This document shows positions 8,419 to 15,975 of a stretch of DNA of 56,786 nucleotides, piece after piece (the first letter of the stretch is position 1; each line of letters starts with the position of its first letter). Position numbers and translations under genes: made by a program. The stretch covers positions 1-56,786 of the forward strand of contig JACTMP010000060.1 in NCBI GenBank assembly GCA_014584575.1. The letters run 5' to 3'. This DNA is from Chloroflexota bacterium (GTDB taxonomy: Bacteria > Chloroflexota > Anaerolineae > Promineifilales > Promineifilaceae). Under the pieces are notes generated by a model that was not told the origin of the DNA, did no database searches, and saw only the letters and a program-made list of their open reading frames with translations.

Positions 8419-9825
8419 TCAACGGCCGTTACCCCCATTTTGTCCCGTTTCTGAACCTTCAAGACCATTTTGCTCCTGGTCTCCATTTCCCTGGCCGTAT
8501 TGGTTAGCATCGCCGGCCGGAACACAATCGGCAGAATTTTCACAATTGCCGTCGCCATAGCTGGCGCCGTTGTGCCCCTCATTGGCCGGGTCACGGCCGT
8601 ATTGGTTGGCATCACCGGCCGGAACACAATCGGCAGAATTTTCACAATTGCCATCGCCATAGCTGGCGCCGTTGTGCCCCTCATTGGCCGGGTCCTGGCT
8701 ATATTGGTTGGCATTGCCGGCCGGAACACAATCGGCAGAATTTTCACAATTGCCATCGCCATAGCTGGCGCCGTTGTGCCCCTCATTGGCCGGGTCACGG
8801 CCGTATTGGTTGGCATTGCCGGCCGGTACACAATCAGCAGCGTCGCCACAATTGCCGTCGCCATAGCTCGCCCCGTTGTGCCCCTCATTGGCCGGGTCCT
8901 GACCGTATTGGTTGGCGTTACCGGCCGGCTCACAATTACCATCATTGCAGGGGCCGGCCTCACGCGGCGCCCCTTCGGGCGTATGACCATGCTGTCGCCG
9001 GAATAATTGTGGCTCTTGCAGGCCGTTCTCAATCTGTAATCGTAACCGGTTCAACAGACCATTTGCCTGCTGTAGTGACGCTTCTCCTGGGCCAGATACA
9101 CGCTCTTGTGCCTGCACCAGAGCATTTTCCTGGGTGCGAATTCTGTCCCGGGTTTGCACCAGGAAGCCGGCCATTGCTTCGTCCGGCATTCCGGCTGCCA
9201 GTTGCAAGGCGGCATCAAAATGATTTTCCATTCTGCTTAAAACCGCCTCGTCCAGTGCCTTCCCGGCCAGGCTCATCGCAATTATTTCTTGCAAGCGCGT
9301 TTCAGCCAGGGTCAGATTGAGCCTGGCTTCAGCAGCGGGGTCAGCCGCCAGAGCCAGCCGTGTGTCTTCCATGCCAAGCTTAACCGGGTACAGAATTGAA
9401 TCTGGCTGGCTATCGGCGGATAAAACGGCCGTTCCCCCGACCGTGCCAAAGAGCAAAACAATCATCAATGTGGCTCTTAAAAGTAAAGCGTTCATACGTT
9501 TAGTCTCCTTTGGGGGCCATAGTAGCCCCGAAAATTGAGGCAACCGATTTGTTACCCACTCTTTCAGACGCACTACGGGGGTAGGAGATACGGCCAATCG
9601 GGGCAACTGCTCAACCTGGGCCATAAAGGCGGCTCGTCTGGCGGCCTGCGCTTCCGTTGGCGGCAGGGCAACTGGCCGGAGGGTTTGCAAAGAAGTGGCC
9701 GCCAGCAACAACGGCCGTAGCTCCCCCGCCTCAGCTGGATAATCAGCCAGAATATCTGCCAGAGACTCCGCCTCCAGGCGGGCCAGGGCCAGATCAAGCA
9801 GATCATTCCATTCTGTTCCGTTCAT
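8419..9825 (-). CDS. DUF5667 membrane protein (putative anti-sigma partner) with tandem Cys/Asn/Gly repeats
   Basis: 468 aa. A cytoplasmic N-terminal part (1-110) with DLALARLEAE resembles the regulatory heads found next to ECF sigma factors. One membrane helix (about 112-136) follows, then a DUF5667-type helical domain (about 140-270: SILYPVKLGMEDTRLALA, LNLTLAETRLQEI). The C-terminus carries four 34-residue repeats plus a partial fifth (residues 300-444) with core QDPANEGHNGASYGDGNC; each has two Cys. Its start overlaps the sigma gene stop by 4 nt (ATGA), so the pair is translationally coupled. An anti-sigma role is inferred from this pairing. The repeat region is extracytoplasmic by topology and could be disulfide-linked. 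Confidence 0.85.
   Translation of the reverse strand: MNGTEWNDLLDLALARLEAESLADILADYPAEAGELRPLLLAATSLQTLRPVALPPTEAQAARRAAFMAQVEQLPRLAVSPTPVVRLKEWVTNRLPQFSGLLWPPKETKRMNALLLRATLMIVLLFGTVGGTAVLSADSQPDSILYPVKLGMEDTRLALAADPAAEARLNLTLAETRLQEIIAMSLAGKALDEAVLSRMENHFDAALQLAAGMPDEAMAGFLVQTRDRIRTQENALVQAQERVSGPGEASLQQANGLLNRLRLQIENGLQEPQLFRRQHGHTPEGAPREAGPCNDGNCEPAGNANQYGQDPANEGHNGASYGDGNCGDAADCVPAGNANQYGRDPANEGHNGASYGDGNCENSADCVPAGNANQYSQDPANEGHNGASYGDGNCENSADCVPAGDANQYGRDPANEGHNGASYGDGNCENSADCVPAGDANQYGQGNGDQEQNGLEGSETGQNGGNGR
8494..8928 (-). repeat. four 102-bp coding tandem repeats plus partial fifth
   Basis: In-frame tandem repeat inside the DUF5667 gene: complete copies cover 8521-8928 and a partial copy reaches 8494. 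Each 102-bp unit encodes 34 residues with very few changes (for example GQ/GR/SQ after NQY, and GDA/ENS before the second Cys). Near-identity at DNA level implies recent expansion or ongoing gene conversion, so copy number probably varies between strains. Confidence 0.9.
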
Positions 9826-10370
9826 GTTGGTTCTCCGGCCGGTATCAGGCAGCGTTGCAAAGCAGCCAATGCCCGGTGTTGCAAGGATTTCACTGCCCCT
9901 ACCGGCTTATCCAGTATGGCCGCCACCTCAGCGTTAGACAGCCCTTCCAAAAATTTCAGCATAATGACCTGCTGTTGATCGTCGGTGAGTTGGTATAGAG
10001 TCATTCGCACCTGTTCGGCCATCAATGCCTGGTCTGCCGTCTGTTCCAAATCGTCGCCGGTGGCAACGAGCATTTCATTTAGGGGGAGGTGCTGTTCGTA
10101 TTGCTGACGGTGATAATGATCAATAACCAGATTATGGGCCACCCGGTATAGCCAGGCTCTCAGATTCCGTTCCGGGCCGGCGCCAGCTTGAATGGCCTGT
10201 AAAAAGCGTTGGAAAACGACGGCCGTTAAATCTTGGGCCACCTCCACATTACTGGTACGACGATAGATATAACGATAAAGGGGCGGATAGTAATCGTCAT
10301 AAATAGCAGCCAGAGTGGCCCGATCATAAGCCCGCGCCTGCTGTAAGCGGTCATCGTCGTTCTCTTTCAC
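9822..10370 (-). CDS. ECF-family RNA polymerase sigma factor
   Basis: 182 aa. Region 2 is at about 15-85 (AAIYDDYYPPLYRYIYRR, QDLTAVVFQRFL, LRAWLYRVAHNLVIDHYHR) and region 4 at about 120-175 (LTDDQQQVIMLKFLEGLSNA, AILDKPVGAVKSLQHRAL). The start is a GTG at 10370 with GGGAG 5 nt upstream. First gene of a two-gene operon with the overlapping DUF5667 membrane partner. A SARP-type operator with a good -10 lies about 60 bp upstream, so this sigma factor is probably switched on by a BTAD regulator rather than only by itself. The promoter consensus it reads is unknown. Confidence 0.93.
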   Translation of the reverse strand: MKENDDDRLQQARAYDRATLAAIYDDYYPPLYRYIYRRTSNVEVAQDLTAVVFQRFLQAIQAGAGPERNLRAWLYRVAHNLVIDHYHRQQYEQHLPLNEMLVATGDDLEQTADQALMAEQVRMTLYQLTDDQQQVIMLKFLEGLSNAEVAAILDKPVGAVKSLQHRALAALQRCLIPAGEPT

Positions 10371-10434
10371 CGTGTCTCCCTACTAAATAATAAGACGCTG
10401 GAAAGCCAGCCAGGATACGGCTTGCGCTGAATCA

Positions 10435-10467
10435 AGTTTAGAAGAATACCCTCAACCAACCCTGAAC
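10435..10467 (-). promoter_or_regulatory. SARP-type operator/promoter C
   Basis: Plus strand 10449-10467 reads CCCTCAACCAACCCTGAAC, identical over 19 bp to operator B. On the minus strand it is TTCAGGG-TTGG-TTGAGGG with an 11-bp period, followed 8 bp downstream by TAAACT (10435-10440). It drives the ECF sigma gene (GTG at 10370), leaving a leader of about 55-60 nt with a GGGAG ribosome site. Confidence 0.72.
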
Positions 10468-10584
10468 AAAGGCGGGGCATCAGGCTGCAAATCACCATTC
10501 GACGGCCGTTTACATCAGGCGACTATTCACGGCTGTGATCTCACCCCATTGGCAGATTTGGCGGCACGGGGGACAATTCCCGGT

Positions 10585-11427
10585 ATGGGTAATGACGTTG
10601 ATGTAGAGGCGGTGGTCACGGCCGTGAAACAATCCACCAAATACGGTGACACCAGTGAGGCCACCATCCGCGAACTGGCGGAAGAGGCGGTGCGCCAGCA
10701 CAAGAAGAGCAAACCGGCCATTAAAGCGGTGCGCGCCCGGCTGCACAGCATCATGGCCCCTTACCTGGGTGACCCGGATTATTCGGCCGAAGCTGCCCGC
10801 CTGGAGGCCGCCTTTGCCGCCCATGACAATGCCGCCATCGAAGCCATCTGCCAGGATTGCCTCTATGCCCACCTCTCCACCCGCGAACGGCTGCCCATCC
10901 TGGCCGAATTTTACGAGCGCATCTTTGCCATCACCGGCCGGCCGCAATCCATCCTGGATATTGCTTGTGGCTTGAATCCGCTGGCGCTGCGGTGGATGGG
11001 ACTGCATTCGTATCACGCATCACGTATCACGTATCACGGGTTACGCTTCCACGCCTACGATATTCACGAGCCGAGGATTGCATTTATCAATCATTATTTT
11101 CGGTTAGAGGGTTTGCCGGAATTAGCGAAGGTGCAGGATGTGGCCATGGATATTCCGCAGGAAGAGGCGGAAATAGCCCTGTTTTTGAAGGAGATGCCCC
11201 GTTTTGAGCGGAACTATGGTGGGCGGGGACGGCCGTTACTCGAATCCCTGCGTGCCAAATTCCTGGTCATTAGCTACCCCACCATCAGCACCCACGGCGG
11301 CCGTAACCTGACCAATCGCTACCGCGAATTTATGTTCCAACTCATCCAGGGGCACGATTGGCCGGTGACGGAGTTGTTATTTGACGGGGAGCTGGTTTTT
11401 ATTGTGGAAAAGAGATTGGGAGATTGA
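10585..11427 (+). CDS. 16S rRNA (guanine-1405-N7)-methyltransferase homologue (Rmt/FmrO family)
   Basis: 280 aa from the ATG at 10585; a TTG at 10549 would add 12 aa. It has the hallmarks of the G1405 aminoglycoside-resistance methyltransferases: SAM-binding motif SILDIACGLNPLALRWM (about residues 122-138), the acidic YDIHEP, FLKEMPRFERNYG, and the late VISYPTISTHGGR motif. Enzymes of this family methylate N7 of G1405 in helix 44 and block 4,6-substituted deoxystreptamines. Resistance here is inferred, not shown. Between motif I and YDIH the gene is longer than usual, because a GTATCACG word repeat (11010-11040) is read in frame. The stop codon lies inside the next word repeat (11411-11483). 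Followed by rsmE and rsmI, two more decoding-centre enzymes. Confidence 0.82.
   Translation: MGNDVDVEAVVTAVKQSTKYGDTSEATIRELAEEAVRQHKKSKPAIKAVRARLHSIMAPYLGDPDYSAEAARLEAAFAAHDNAAIEAICQDCLYAHLSTRERLPILAEFYERIFAITGRPQSILDIACGLNPLALRWMGLHSYHASRITYHGLRFHAYDIHEPRIAFINHYFRLEGLPELAKVQDVAMDIPQEEAEIALFLKEMPRFERNYGGRGRPLLESLRAKFLVISYPTISTHGGRNLTNRYREFMFQLIQGHDWPVTELLFDGELVFIVEKRLGD
11010..11040 (+). repeat. GTATCACG word repeat inside the Rmt-like gene
   Basis: Near-tandem octamers GTATCACG/CATCACG over about 31 bp, translated as part of YHASRITYHG. The position, between SAM motif I and the YDIH motif, is a loop in this family, which may explain why it is tolerated. Confidence 0.75.
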
Positions 11428-11483
11428 GAGATTGGGAGATCGTGCAAAACCAATCTCTCAATCTCCTGATCTCCCAATCTCCT
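11411..11483. repeat. GAGATTGG octamer inverted word repeat
   Basis: Left arm of near-tandem GAGATTGG/GAGATTGA octamers (11411-11440), 10-nt centre, right arm of the complementary words CAATCTCT/CAATCTCC (11451-11483). The arms can pair into a long imperfect hairpin. The stop codon of the upstream methyltransferase gene (11425-11427) lies within the left arm, and rsmE starts 8 nt after the right arm. Confidence 0.85.
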
Positions 11484-11490
11484 CTTTATC

Positions 11491-12231
11491 ATGCACCACT
11501 TCTTCATCCCACCCCAAAACCTCACCGACCGGCAGGCCACCCTGACCGGCGAGCAGGCGCGGCAGGCGGCGCAGGTGCTGCGGCTGCGGGTGGGGGAGCG
11601 GGTGGTGGTGCTGGATAATACGGGCTGGGAGTATGTGGTAAGGTTGACGGCCGTGACCCCGCAGCAGGTGTCGGGTGACGTGGTGGAAAAGCGGGTAGCC
11701 GCCAGAGAACCATCCGTCCATATCACCCTCTACATGGCTTTGCTCAAACGAGAAAAGTTTGAGTGGGTGCTGCAAAAGGGGACGGAGGTAGGCGTCAGCC
11801 GTTTTGTGCCGGTGATCACGCAGCGCACGCTGGCGCAGGACACAGCGATGAAGCCCGGCAAACAGGAACGCTGGCACAAAATCCTCACCGAAGCCGCCGA
11901 ACAGTCCCGGCGTGGCCACATACCGGCATTGAGCGAGCCGGTCCGGTTGGCGGCGGCGCTGGCCAGGCATGGGGCAGACCTGGCGTTGATTGCCTGGGAA
12001 GAGGCAGATGCGGCTTCCGTCGTTGGCTTGAAAAGCGCCGTGGCCGGTACAATTTCCACTTCTGTGGCTCTTTTCATCGGCCCGGAAGGTGGTTTTGCCG
12101 CCGAGGAAATAGAACTGGCAAAAAGCCATCACGTCCAGCCTGTCACATTGGGCAAACGTATCCTGCGGGCAGAAACGGCCGCTATCGTGGCTTCTTCGCT
12201 TCTGATGTATGAGGCAGCGGGCTTGGGGTAA
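11491..12231 (+). CDS. rsmE: 16S rRNA (uracil-1498-N3)-methyltransferase RsmE
   Basis: 246 aa, the usual length. N-terminal PUA-like part (MHHFFIPPQNL, GEQARQAAQVLRLRVGERV). A SPOUT/trefoil-knot C-terminal part carries KREKFEWVLQKGTEVGVSRF, ERWHKILTEAAEQSRR, LFIGPEGGF and LGKRILRAETA, which form the SAM pocket. It methylates U1498 in helix 44 of 16S rRNA. It begins directly after a word repeat and lies between the G1405-type enzyme and a toxin-antitoxin pair. No Shine-Dalgarno is evident, as the upstream bases are repeat sequence. Confidence 0.95.
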   Translation: MHHFFIPPQNLTDRQATLTGEQARQAAQVLRLRVGERVVVLDNTGWEYVVRLTAVTPQQVSGDVVEKRVAAREPSVHITLYMALLKREKFEWVLQKGTEVGVSRFVPVITQRTLAQDTAMKPGKQERWHKILTEAAEQSRRGHIPALSEPVRLAAALARHGADLALIAWEEADAASVVGLKSAVAGTISTSVALFIGPEGGFAAEEIELAKSHHVQPVTLGKRILRAETAAIVASSLLMYEAAGLG

Positions 12232-12277
12232 TACGTATCGGTCGGATTGTGGTAACATATCCCGGCAGAGGTGACTT

Positions 12278-12514
12278 ATGATCGCAATTAGTCTGGATGA
12301 AATTGAAACAAAACTCCATATTTACTTGCAGAGAGTGGAGGCTGGGGAAACGGTCGTTATCCTTCGCGCAGGGAAACCAATAGCCCATCTGGAACCAGTA
12401 GACAAAGAACCGGTTGGATTACGGCCGTATGGGTTATGCGCCGGTGAATTTATTGTGCCTGATGATTTTAACGACCCATTGCCTGAGGACGTTTTGCGTG
12501 ACTTTGAGGGATGA
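12278..12514 (+). CDS. type II antitoxin, Phd/YefM-like
   Basis: 78 aa. N-terminal DNA-binding fold typical of Phd/YefM (SLDEIETKLHIYLQRVEAGE, TVVILRAGKPIAHLEPV) and an acidic, probably disordered toxin-binding tail (PDDFNDPLPEDVLRDFEG). The stop overlaps the toxin start by 4 nt (ATGA). Expected to neutralise the PIN toxin and repress its own promoter. Confidence 0.88.
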   Translation: MIAISLDEIETKLHIYLQRVEAGETVVILRAGKPIAHLEPVDKEPVGLRPYGLCAGEFIVPDDFNDPLPEDVLRDFEG

Positions 12515-12903
12515 TGGAACTGTTGCTAGATACTCACATCTTTCTTTGGTTCCTTAATGCCGACAAGCAGTTGCCCCAGGTTATTCGAGATCAAATCCGT
12601 GATCCTCAAAATAACGTGTATCTGAGTGTTGTTTCCCTTTGGGAGATCATCATCAAAAACCGGCTTGGCAAATTGCCCTTACCATACCCTCCTGGCGTTT
12701 ATATTCCACAAGAGCGTGAAAGACATCAGATAAATAGCCTGACGTTAGATGAAGCCTGTGTTGACCGATTGGGCAAACTCCCCGCTTTGCACCGTGGTCC
12801 GTTTGACAGAATGCTCATATGCCAGGCATTCGAGATGGGTTTTACTTTGGTCACAATGGATCACGCAGTTCTCCACTATGGCGTTGCAACGCTAAAGTTT
12901 TGA
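12511..12903 (+). CDS. type II toxin, PIN-domain ribonuclease (VapC-like)
   Basis: 130 aa. PIN-domain acidic residues are visible: LLLDTHIFLWF (first Asp), SLWEIIIKN (Glu), and GPFDRMLICQA plus TMDHAVL (C-terminal Asp). These coordinate Mg2+ for RNA cleavage in the family. Translationally coupled to the antitoxin. The pair is inserted between rsmE and rsmI, 6 nt before rsmI, which suggests co-transcription with the methyltransferases. Whether its target is tRNA or rRNA cannot be told. Confidence 0.9.
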   Translation: MMELLLDTHIFLWFLNADKQLPQVIRDQIRDPQNNVYLSVVSLWEIIIKNRLGKLPLPYPPGVYIPQERERHQINSLTLDEACVDRLGKLPALHRGPFDRMLICQAFEMGFTLVTMDHAVLHYGVATLKF

Positions 12904-12909
12904 CTAAAG

Positions 12910-13581
12910 ATGCTTTACCTGGTAGCAACCCCTATTGGTAATCTGGCGGATGTGACGCTGCGGGCGTTGGAGACGCTGCGGGCGGTGGATGTCATCGCCG
13001 CCGAGGATACGCGCAAGACGGGCATCTTGCTCAAACATTACAACATCAACAAACCCCAACTCGCTTTCCACGAACACAATGAGGAACAGGCCGGCCGCAA
13101 AATTATGGAATTGCTGCTGGCCGGGCAGTCGGTGGCGGTGGTCTCAGAGGCAGGCACACCAGGCATTTCTGACCCCGGTTTTTCCATTGTGCGCCGGGCG
13201 GTGGAAGCTGGTATAAAGGTGACGGTGATTCCGGGGGCTACGGCCGTGACCACCGCCCTTGTCCTCTCCGGTTTACCCGCTCACTCCTTTACCTTTCGCG
13301 GCTTCCCGCCGCGCAAATCGGGCAAACGCCAAAACTTCCTGGCCGTTGACGCCCATTCACCGCACACGTTGGTCTTTTACGAAAGCCCGCACCGGCTGCG
13401 CGCCTTTTTAGCGGATGCGCTGGCGGTGTATGGGGATCGGCAAACGGCCGTGTGCAACGAACTGACCAAATTATATGAAACCATTCATCGCGGCCGCCTC
13501 TCCGACCACATCGCCCACTTTGTCCAGGAAGAGCCAAGAGGGGAGTATGTGGTGGTGATTGCCGGACATGAAGAGGAGTAA
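12910..13581 (+). CDS. rsmI: 16S rRNA (cytidine-1402-2'-O)-methyltransferase RsmI
   Basis: 223 aa, lacking the C-terminal extension of longer homologues. Tetrapyrrole-methylase fold with LYLVATPIGNLADVTLRALE, AAEDTRKTGILLKHY, SEAGTPGISDPGF, VIPGATAVTTALVLSGLP and YESPHRLRAF, all diagnostic. Methylates the 2'-OH of C1402 in helix 44. The TAA stop is the first word of a GTAATTGG repeat (13578-13634). Sits downstream of the toxin gene and upstream of secD. Confidence 0.95.
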   Translation: MLYLVATPIGNLADVTLRALETLRAVDVIAAEDTRKTGILLKHYNINKPQLAFHEHNEEQAGRKIMELLLAGQSVAVVSEAGTPGISDPGFSIVRRAVEAGIKVTVIPGATAVTTALVLSGLPAHSFTFRGFPPRKSGKRQNFLAVDAHSPHTLVFYESPHRLRAFLADALAVYGDRQTAVCNELTKLYETIHRGRLSDHIAHFVQEEPRGEYVVVIAGHEEE

Positions 13582-13634
13582 TTGAGTAATTGGGTAATTG
13601 AGTAATTACCCAGCTACCCAATTACTCAATTACC
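13578..13634. repeat. GTAATTGG octamer inverted word repeat
   Basis: Left arm GTAATTGA-GTAATTGG-GTAATTGA (13578-13607) and right arm ACCCAATTACTCAATTACC, forming a long dyad between rsmI and secD. The rsmI stop codon (TAA, 13579-13581) is part of the first word. Confidence 0.87.
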
Positions 13635-13653
13635 TTGTACAGGACAACAAGAT

Positions 13654-14973
13654 ATGAAAAAATGGCAAGACTGGTTATGGCTGGTGGTGATTATTGGGCT
13701 TACGGCCGTTGCCGTTTGGATCATTCAAAACCCGGACTACCCCATCCGCCGGGGGTTAGATTTGCAGGGGGGGCTGCAAGTGCTCTTGGAAGCGGACGTG
13801 CTGCCGGAGCAGCAGATTGACCCGCAGCAGATGGACACGGCACGGCAAATTATTGACCAGCGCGTGAATGCGTTGGGTGTGGCCGAACCGTTGGTGCAGC
13901 TAGAAGGCGAACGGCGCATTCTGGTGGAACTGCCCGGCATTGACAACCCCGAAGAGGCGTTTGCCCTCATTCAAGAAACAGCGCTGCTCGAGTTTATAGA
14001 TACGGGCACAGTATCGCTGCCGGAAGGGATGTGTGTGCGCACCTCGCTCAATGAGGGGCCGTCGCGCTGCGAACTGGACGATGGCTTTGAGACGCCCACT
14101 TTCCAGACTGTCCTAACCGGCGCTGACTTGCAAGAAGCGCGCACAGAGTTGGGTGGCTTTAACCAGTATTACGTGGCGTTTAGCTTAAGGGGCGAAGCCA
14201 GGGACTTATTTGCCAACTACACCCGTGAAAATGTGGGTCGGTTTCTGACCATTGTGTTAGACAAACAGGTGATCTCTAGCCCGCGCATTGAGAGTGCCAT
14301 CACCGGCGGGCAGGGCTCCATCACCGGCCAGTTTACGCCGGAGGAGGCGACGCGGCTGGCGCTGCAACTGCGTTTTGGCAGCCTGCCCGTGCCGCTGCGC
14401 ATTGAAAGTACACGGCAGGTGGGCGCTACCCTGGGCCAACAATCCATTGATGCCAGCATTCGCGCCGGCGCGGTGGGGGTGGCTATCGTCCTGCTTTTTA
14501 TGTTGCTTTATTACCGGCTGCCCGGTTTATTGGCGGACATCGCCCTGATTATTTACATGCTGCTCAACTTCCTGGTCTTTCAAACGCTGCCGGTGACGTT
14601 GACGCTGCCGGCCATTACCGGCTTTTTGCTCTCCACGGGTATGGCCGTAGACGCCAATGTGCTGATCTTTGAGCGCATCAAGGAGGAGTTGCGCGGCGGC
14701 AGCCGGCTGGATGACGCCATTCACACCGGGTTTAGCCGCGCCTGGATTTCTATCCGCGACTCAAACATTGCCACGTTGGTTATTTGCCTGATTTTGTGGG
14801 TGTTTGGGCGCAGTTTTGGCGCCAGTGCGGTGCAGGGTTTTGCCATCACGCTGGCAATTGGGGTGTGTATCAGCATGTTCACGGCCGTGATTATCACCCG
14901 CACTCTGGTTAACATGGTTATCGGCTGGAATGCACGCCGCTTTCAAAATAAAAAATGGTTGATGGGAGCGTAA
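13654..14973 (+). CDS. secD: protein translocase subunit SecD
   Basis: 439 aa. First transmembrane helix at 7-24, then the signature YPIRRGLDLQGGLQVLLEAD and the P1 periplasmic domain (TARQIIDQRVNALGVAEPLV, ILVELPGIDNPEEA). Five C-terminal helices follow, with DASIRAGAVGVAIVLLFMLL and the conserved GMAVDANVLIFERIKEEL. With SecF it uses the ion gradient to pull preproteins out of the SecYEG channel. secF begins 3 nt after its stop. Confidence 0.97.
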   Translation: MKKWQDWLWLVVIIGLTAVAVWIIQNPDYPIRRGLDLQGGLQVLLEADVLPEQQIDPQQMDTARQIIDQRVNALGVAEPLVQLEGERRILVELPGIDNPEEAFALIQETALLEFIDTGTVSLPEGMCVRTSLNEGPSRCELDDGFETPTFQTVLTGADLQEARTELGGFNQYYVAFSLRGEARDLFANYTRENVGRFLTIVLDKQVISSPRIESAITGGQGSITGQFTPEEATRLALQLRFGSLPVPLRIESTRQVGATLGQQSIDASIRAGAVGVAIVLLFMLLYYRLPGLLADIALIIYMLLNFLVFQTLPVTLTLPAITGFLLSTGMAVDANVLIFERIKEELRGGSRLDDAIHTGFSRAWISIRDSNIATLVICLILWVFGRSFGASAVQGFAITLAIGVCISMFTAVIITRTLVNMVIGWNARRFQNKKWLMGA

Positions 14974-14976
14974 GTG

Positions 14977-15924
14977 ATGATTAACTTTGACAACTTCGTC
15001 CAAAAACGGCGCTATTTCTACACCTTCTCGGCCATTATTATTGGCCTGGGGCTGGCAGCCATGCTCTATGCCTACATTTCCACCGGCTCTTTCTTGCGGT
15101 TGAGCGTGGATTTCCTAGGCGGCACCCGCTTTGAGATTCAGTTTACGACACAGGTGACGGAAGACCAGATTCGGCAGGTTTTTGCCGAATTTGGGCAGAA
15201 TAATCCCCTGGTCACTTCTATTCGTGGGCAGGGGTTACAAAATGCCTGGCAGGTACGTTCGGCGTTTCTATCTGCCGAGACAGCCCAGGCGGTTGAAGAG
15301 GCATTGAACGATCTCTCGCCGCTCATTCCCGGCACGTCTCAGGTGACAACGGTCAGCCCGTCGGTGGGGCGGGAGGTGACGCGGGCGGCGTTGGTGGCGG
15401 TGTTGGTGTCGGCGACCATTATTTTGGGCTACATCATGTTTGTTTTTCGCCAGGTGCCCAACTCATTTCGTTATGGCGCGTGTGCCGTGGTGGCCATGTT
15501 CCATGACCTGTTTGTGGTGACGGCTTTTGCGGCGCTGACCGGGGCGTTGTTGGGTTGGGAGATAGATGCGCTGTTTCTGACGGCCGTGCTCACCGTCGTC
15601 GGTTTTTCGCTGCAAGACACCATCGTCGTTTTTGACCGCATCCGGGAAAACCTGGGCTTGCGTCAGAACCGGGGTAGAGAGTTTGAGAGCCTGGTCAACC
15701 AATCCATCAGCGAGACCTTCAAGCGGTCGGTCATTACCCAACTCAACGCCATGTTTGTTATGGTGGCCATTATGCTCTTTGGCGGCGATTCGGTGAAACC
15801 CTTTATCGCCGTCCTCTTCGTGGGGTTGCTCAGCGGCACCTATAGTTCCATCTTTATCGCCGCGCCACTGCTCGTCTCCTGGCAGAAAGGGGAAATTCCC
15901 TTGTTGAAGGGAGCAGTGGGGTGA
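14977..15924 (+). CDS. secF: protein translocase subunit SecF
   Basis: 315 aa from the ATG at 14977 (GGGAG 8 nt upstream; a GTG at 14974 abuts the secD stop). First membrane helix at about 12-35, SVDFLGGTRFEIQF, then VGREVTRAALVAVLVSATII and the SecF-specific GFSLQDTIVVFDRIRENL. The stop lies in a GGTGAAGG/GGTGAGGG word repeat. Forms the SecDF complex with the upstream gene. Confidence 0.97.
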   Translation: MINFDNFVQKRRYFYTFSAIIIGLGLAAMLYAYISTGSFLRLSVDFLGGTRFEIQFTTQVTEDQIRQVFAEFGQNNPLVTSIRGQGLQNAWQVRSAFLSAETAQAVEEALNDLSPLIPGTSQVTTVSPSVGREVTRAALVAVLVSATIILGYIMFVFRQVPNSFRYGACAVVAMFHDLFVVTAFAALTGALLGWEIDALFLTAVLTVVGFSLQDTIVVFDRIRENLGLRQNRGREFESLVNQSISETFKRSVITQLNAMFVMVAIMLFGGDSVKPFIAVLFVGLLSGTYSSIFIAAPLLVSWQKGEIPLLKGAVG

Positions 15925-15975
15925 AGGGGTGAGGGGGTGTCTGTTTACTGCTTACCGTTCACTGCTGACTGCACA
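15918..15975. repeat. GGTGAGGG word repeat plus TTACTG/TTCACTG words
   Basis: Near-tandem GGGGTGAAGGGGTGAGGGGG followed by degenerate CTGTTTACTG/CGTTCACTG/CTGACTG words. It spans the convergent ends of secF (stop 15922-15924) and the glycosyltransferase gene (stop 15945-15947), so both stop codons lie in repeat sequence. Confidence 0.65.

Noticed and set aside
8494..8928. Regularly spaced repeats that could suggest a CRISPR array
   Set aside because: The 102-bp period is fully coding and in frame in the DUF5667 protein. There are no distinct spacers and no cas genes nearby.
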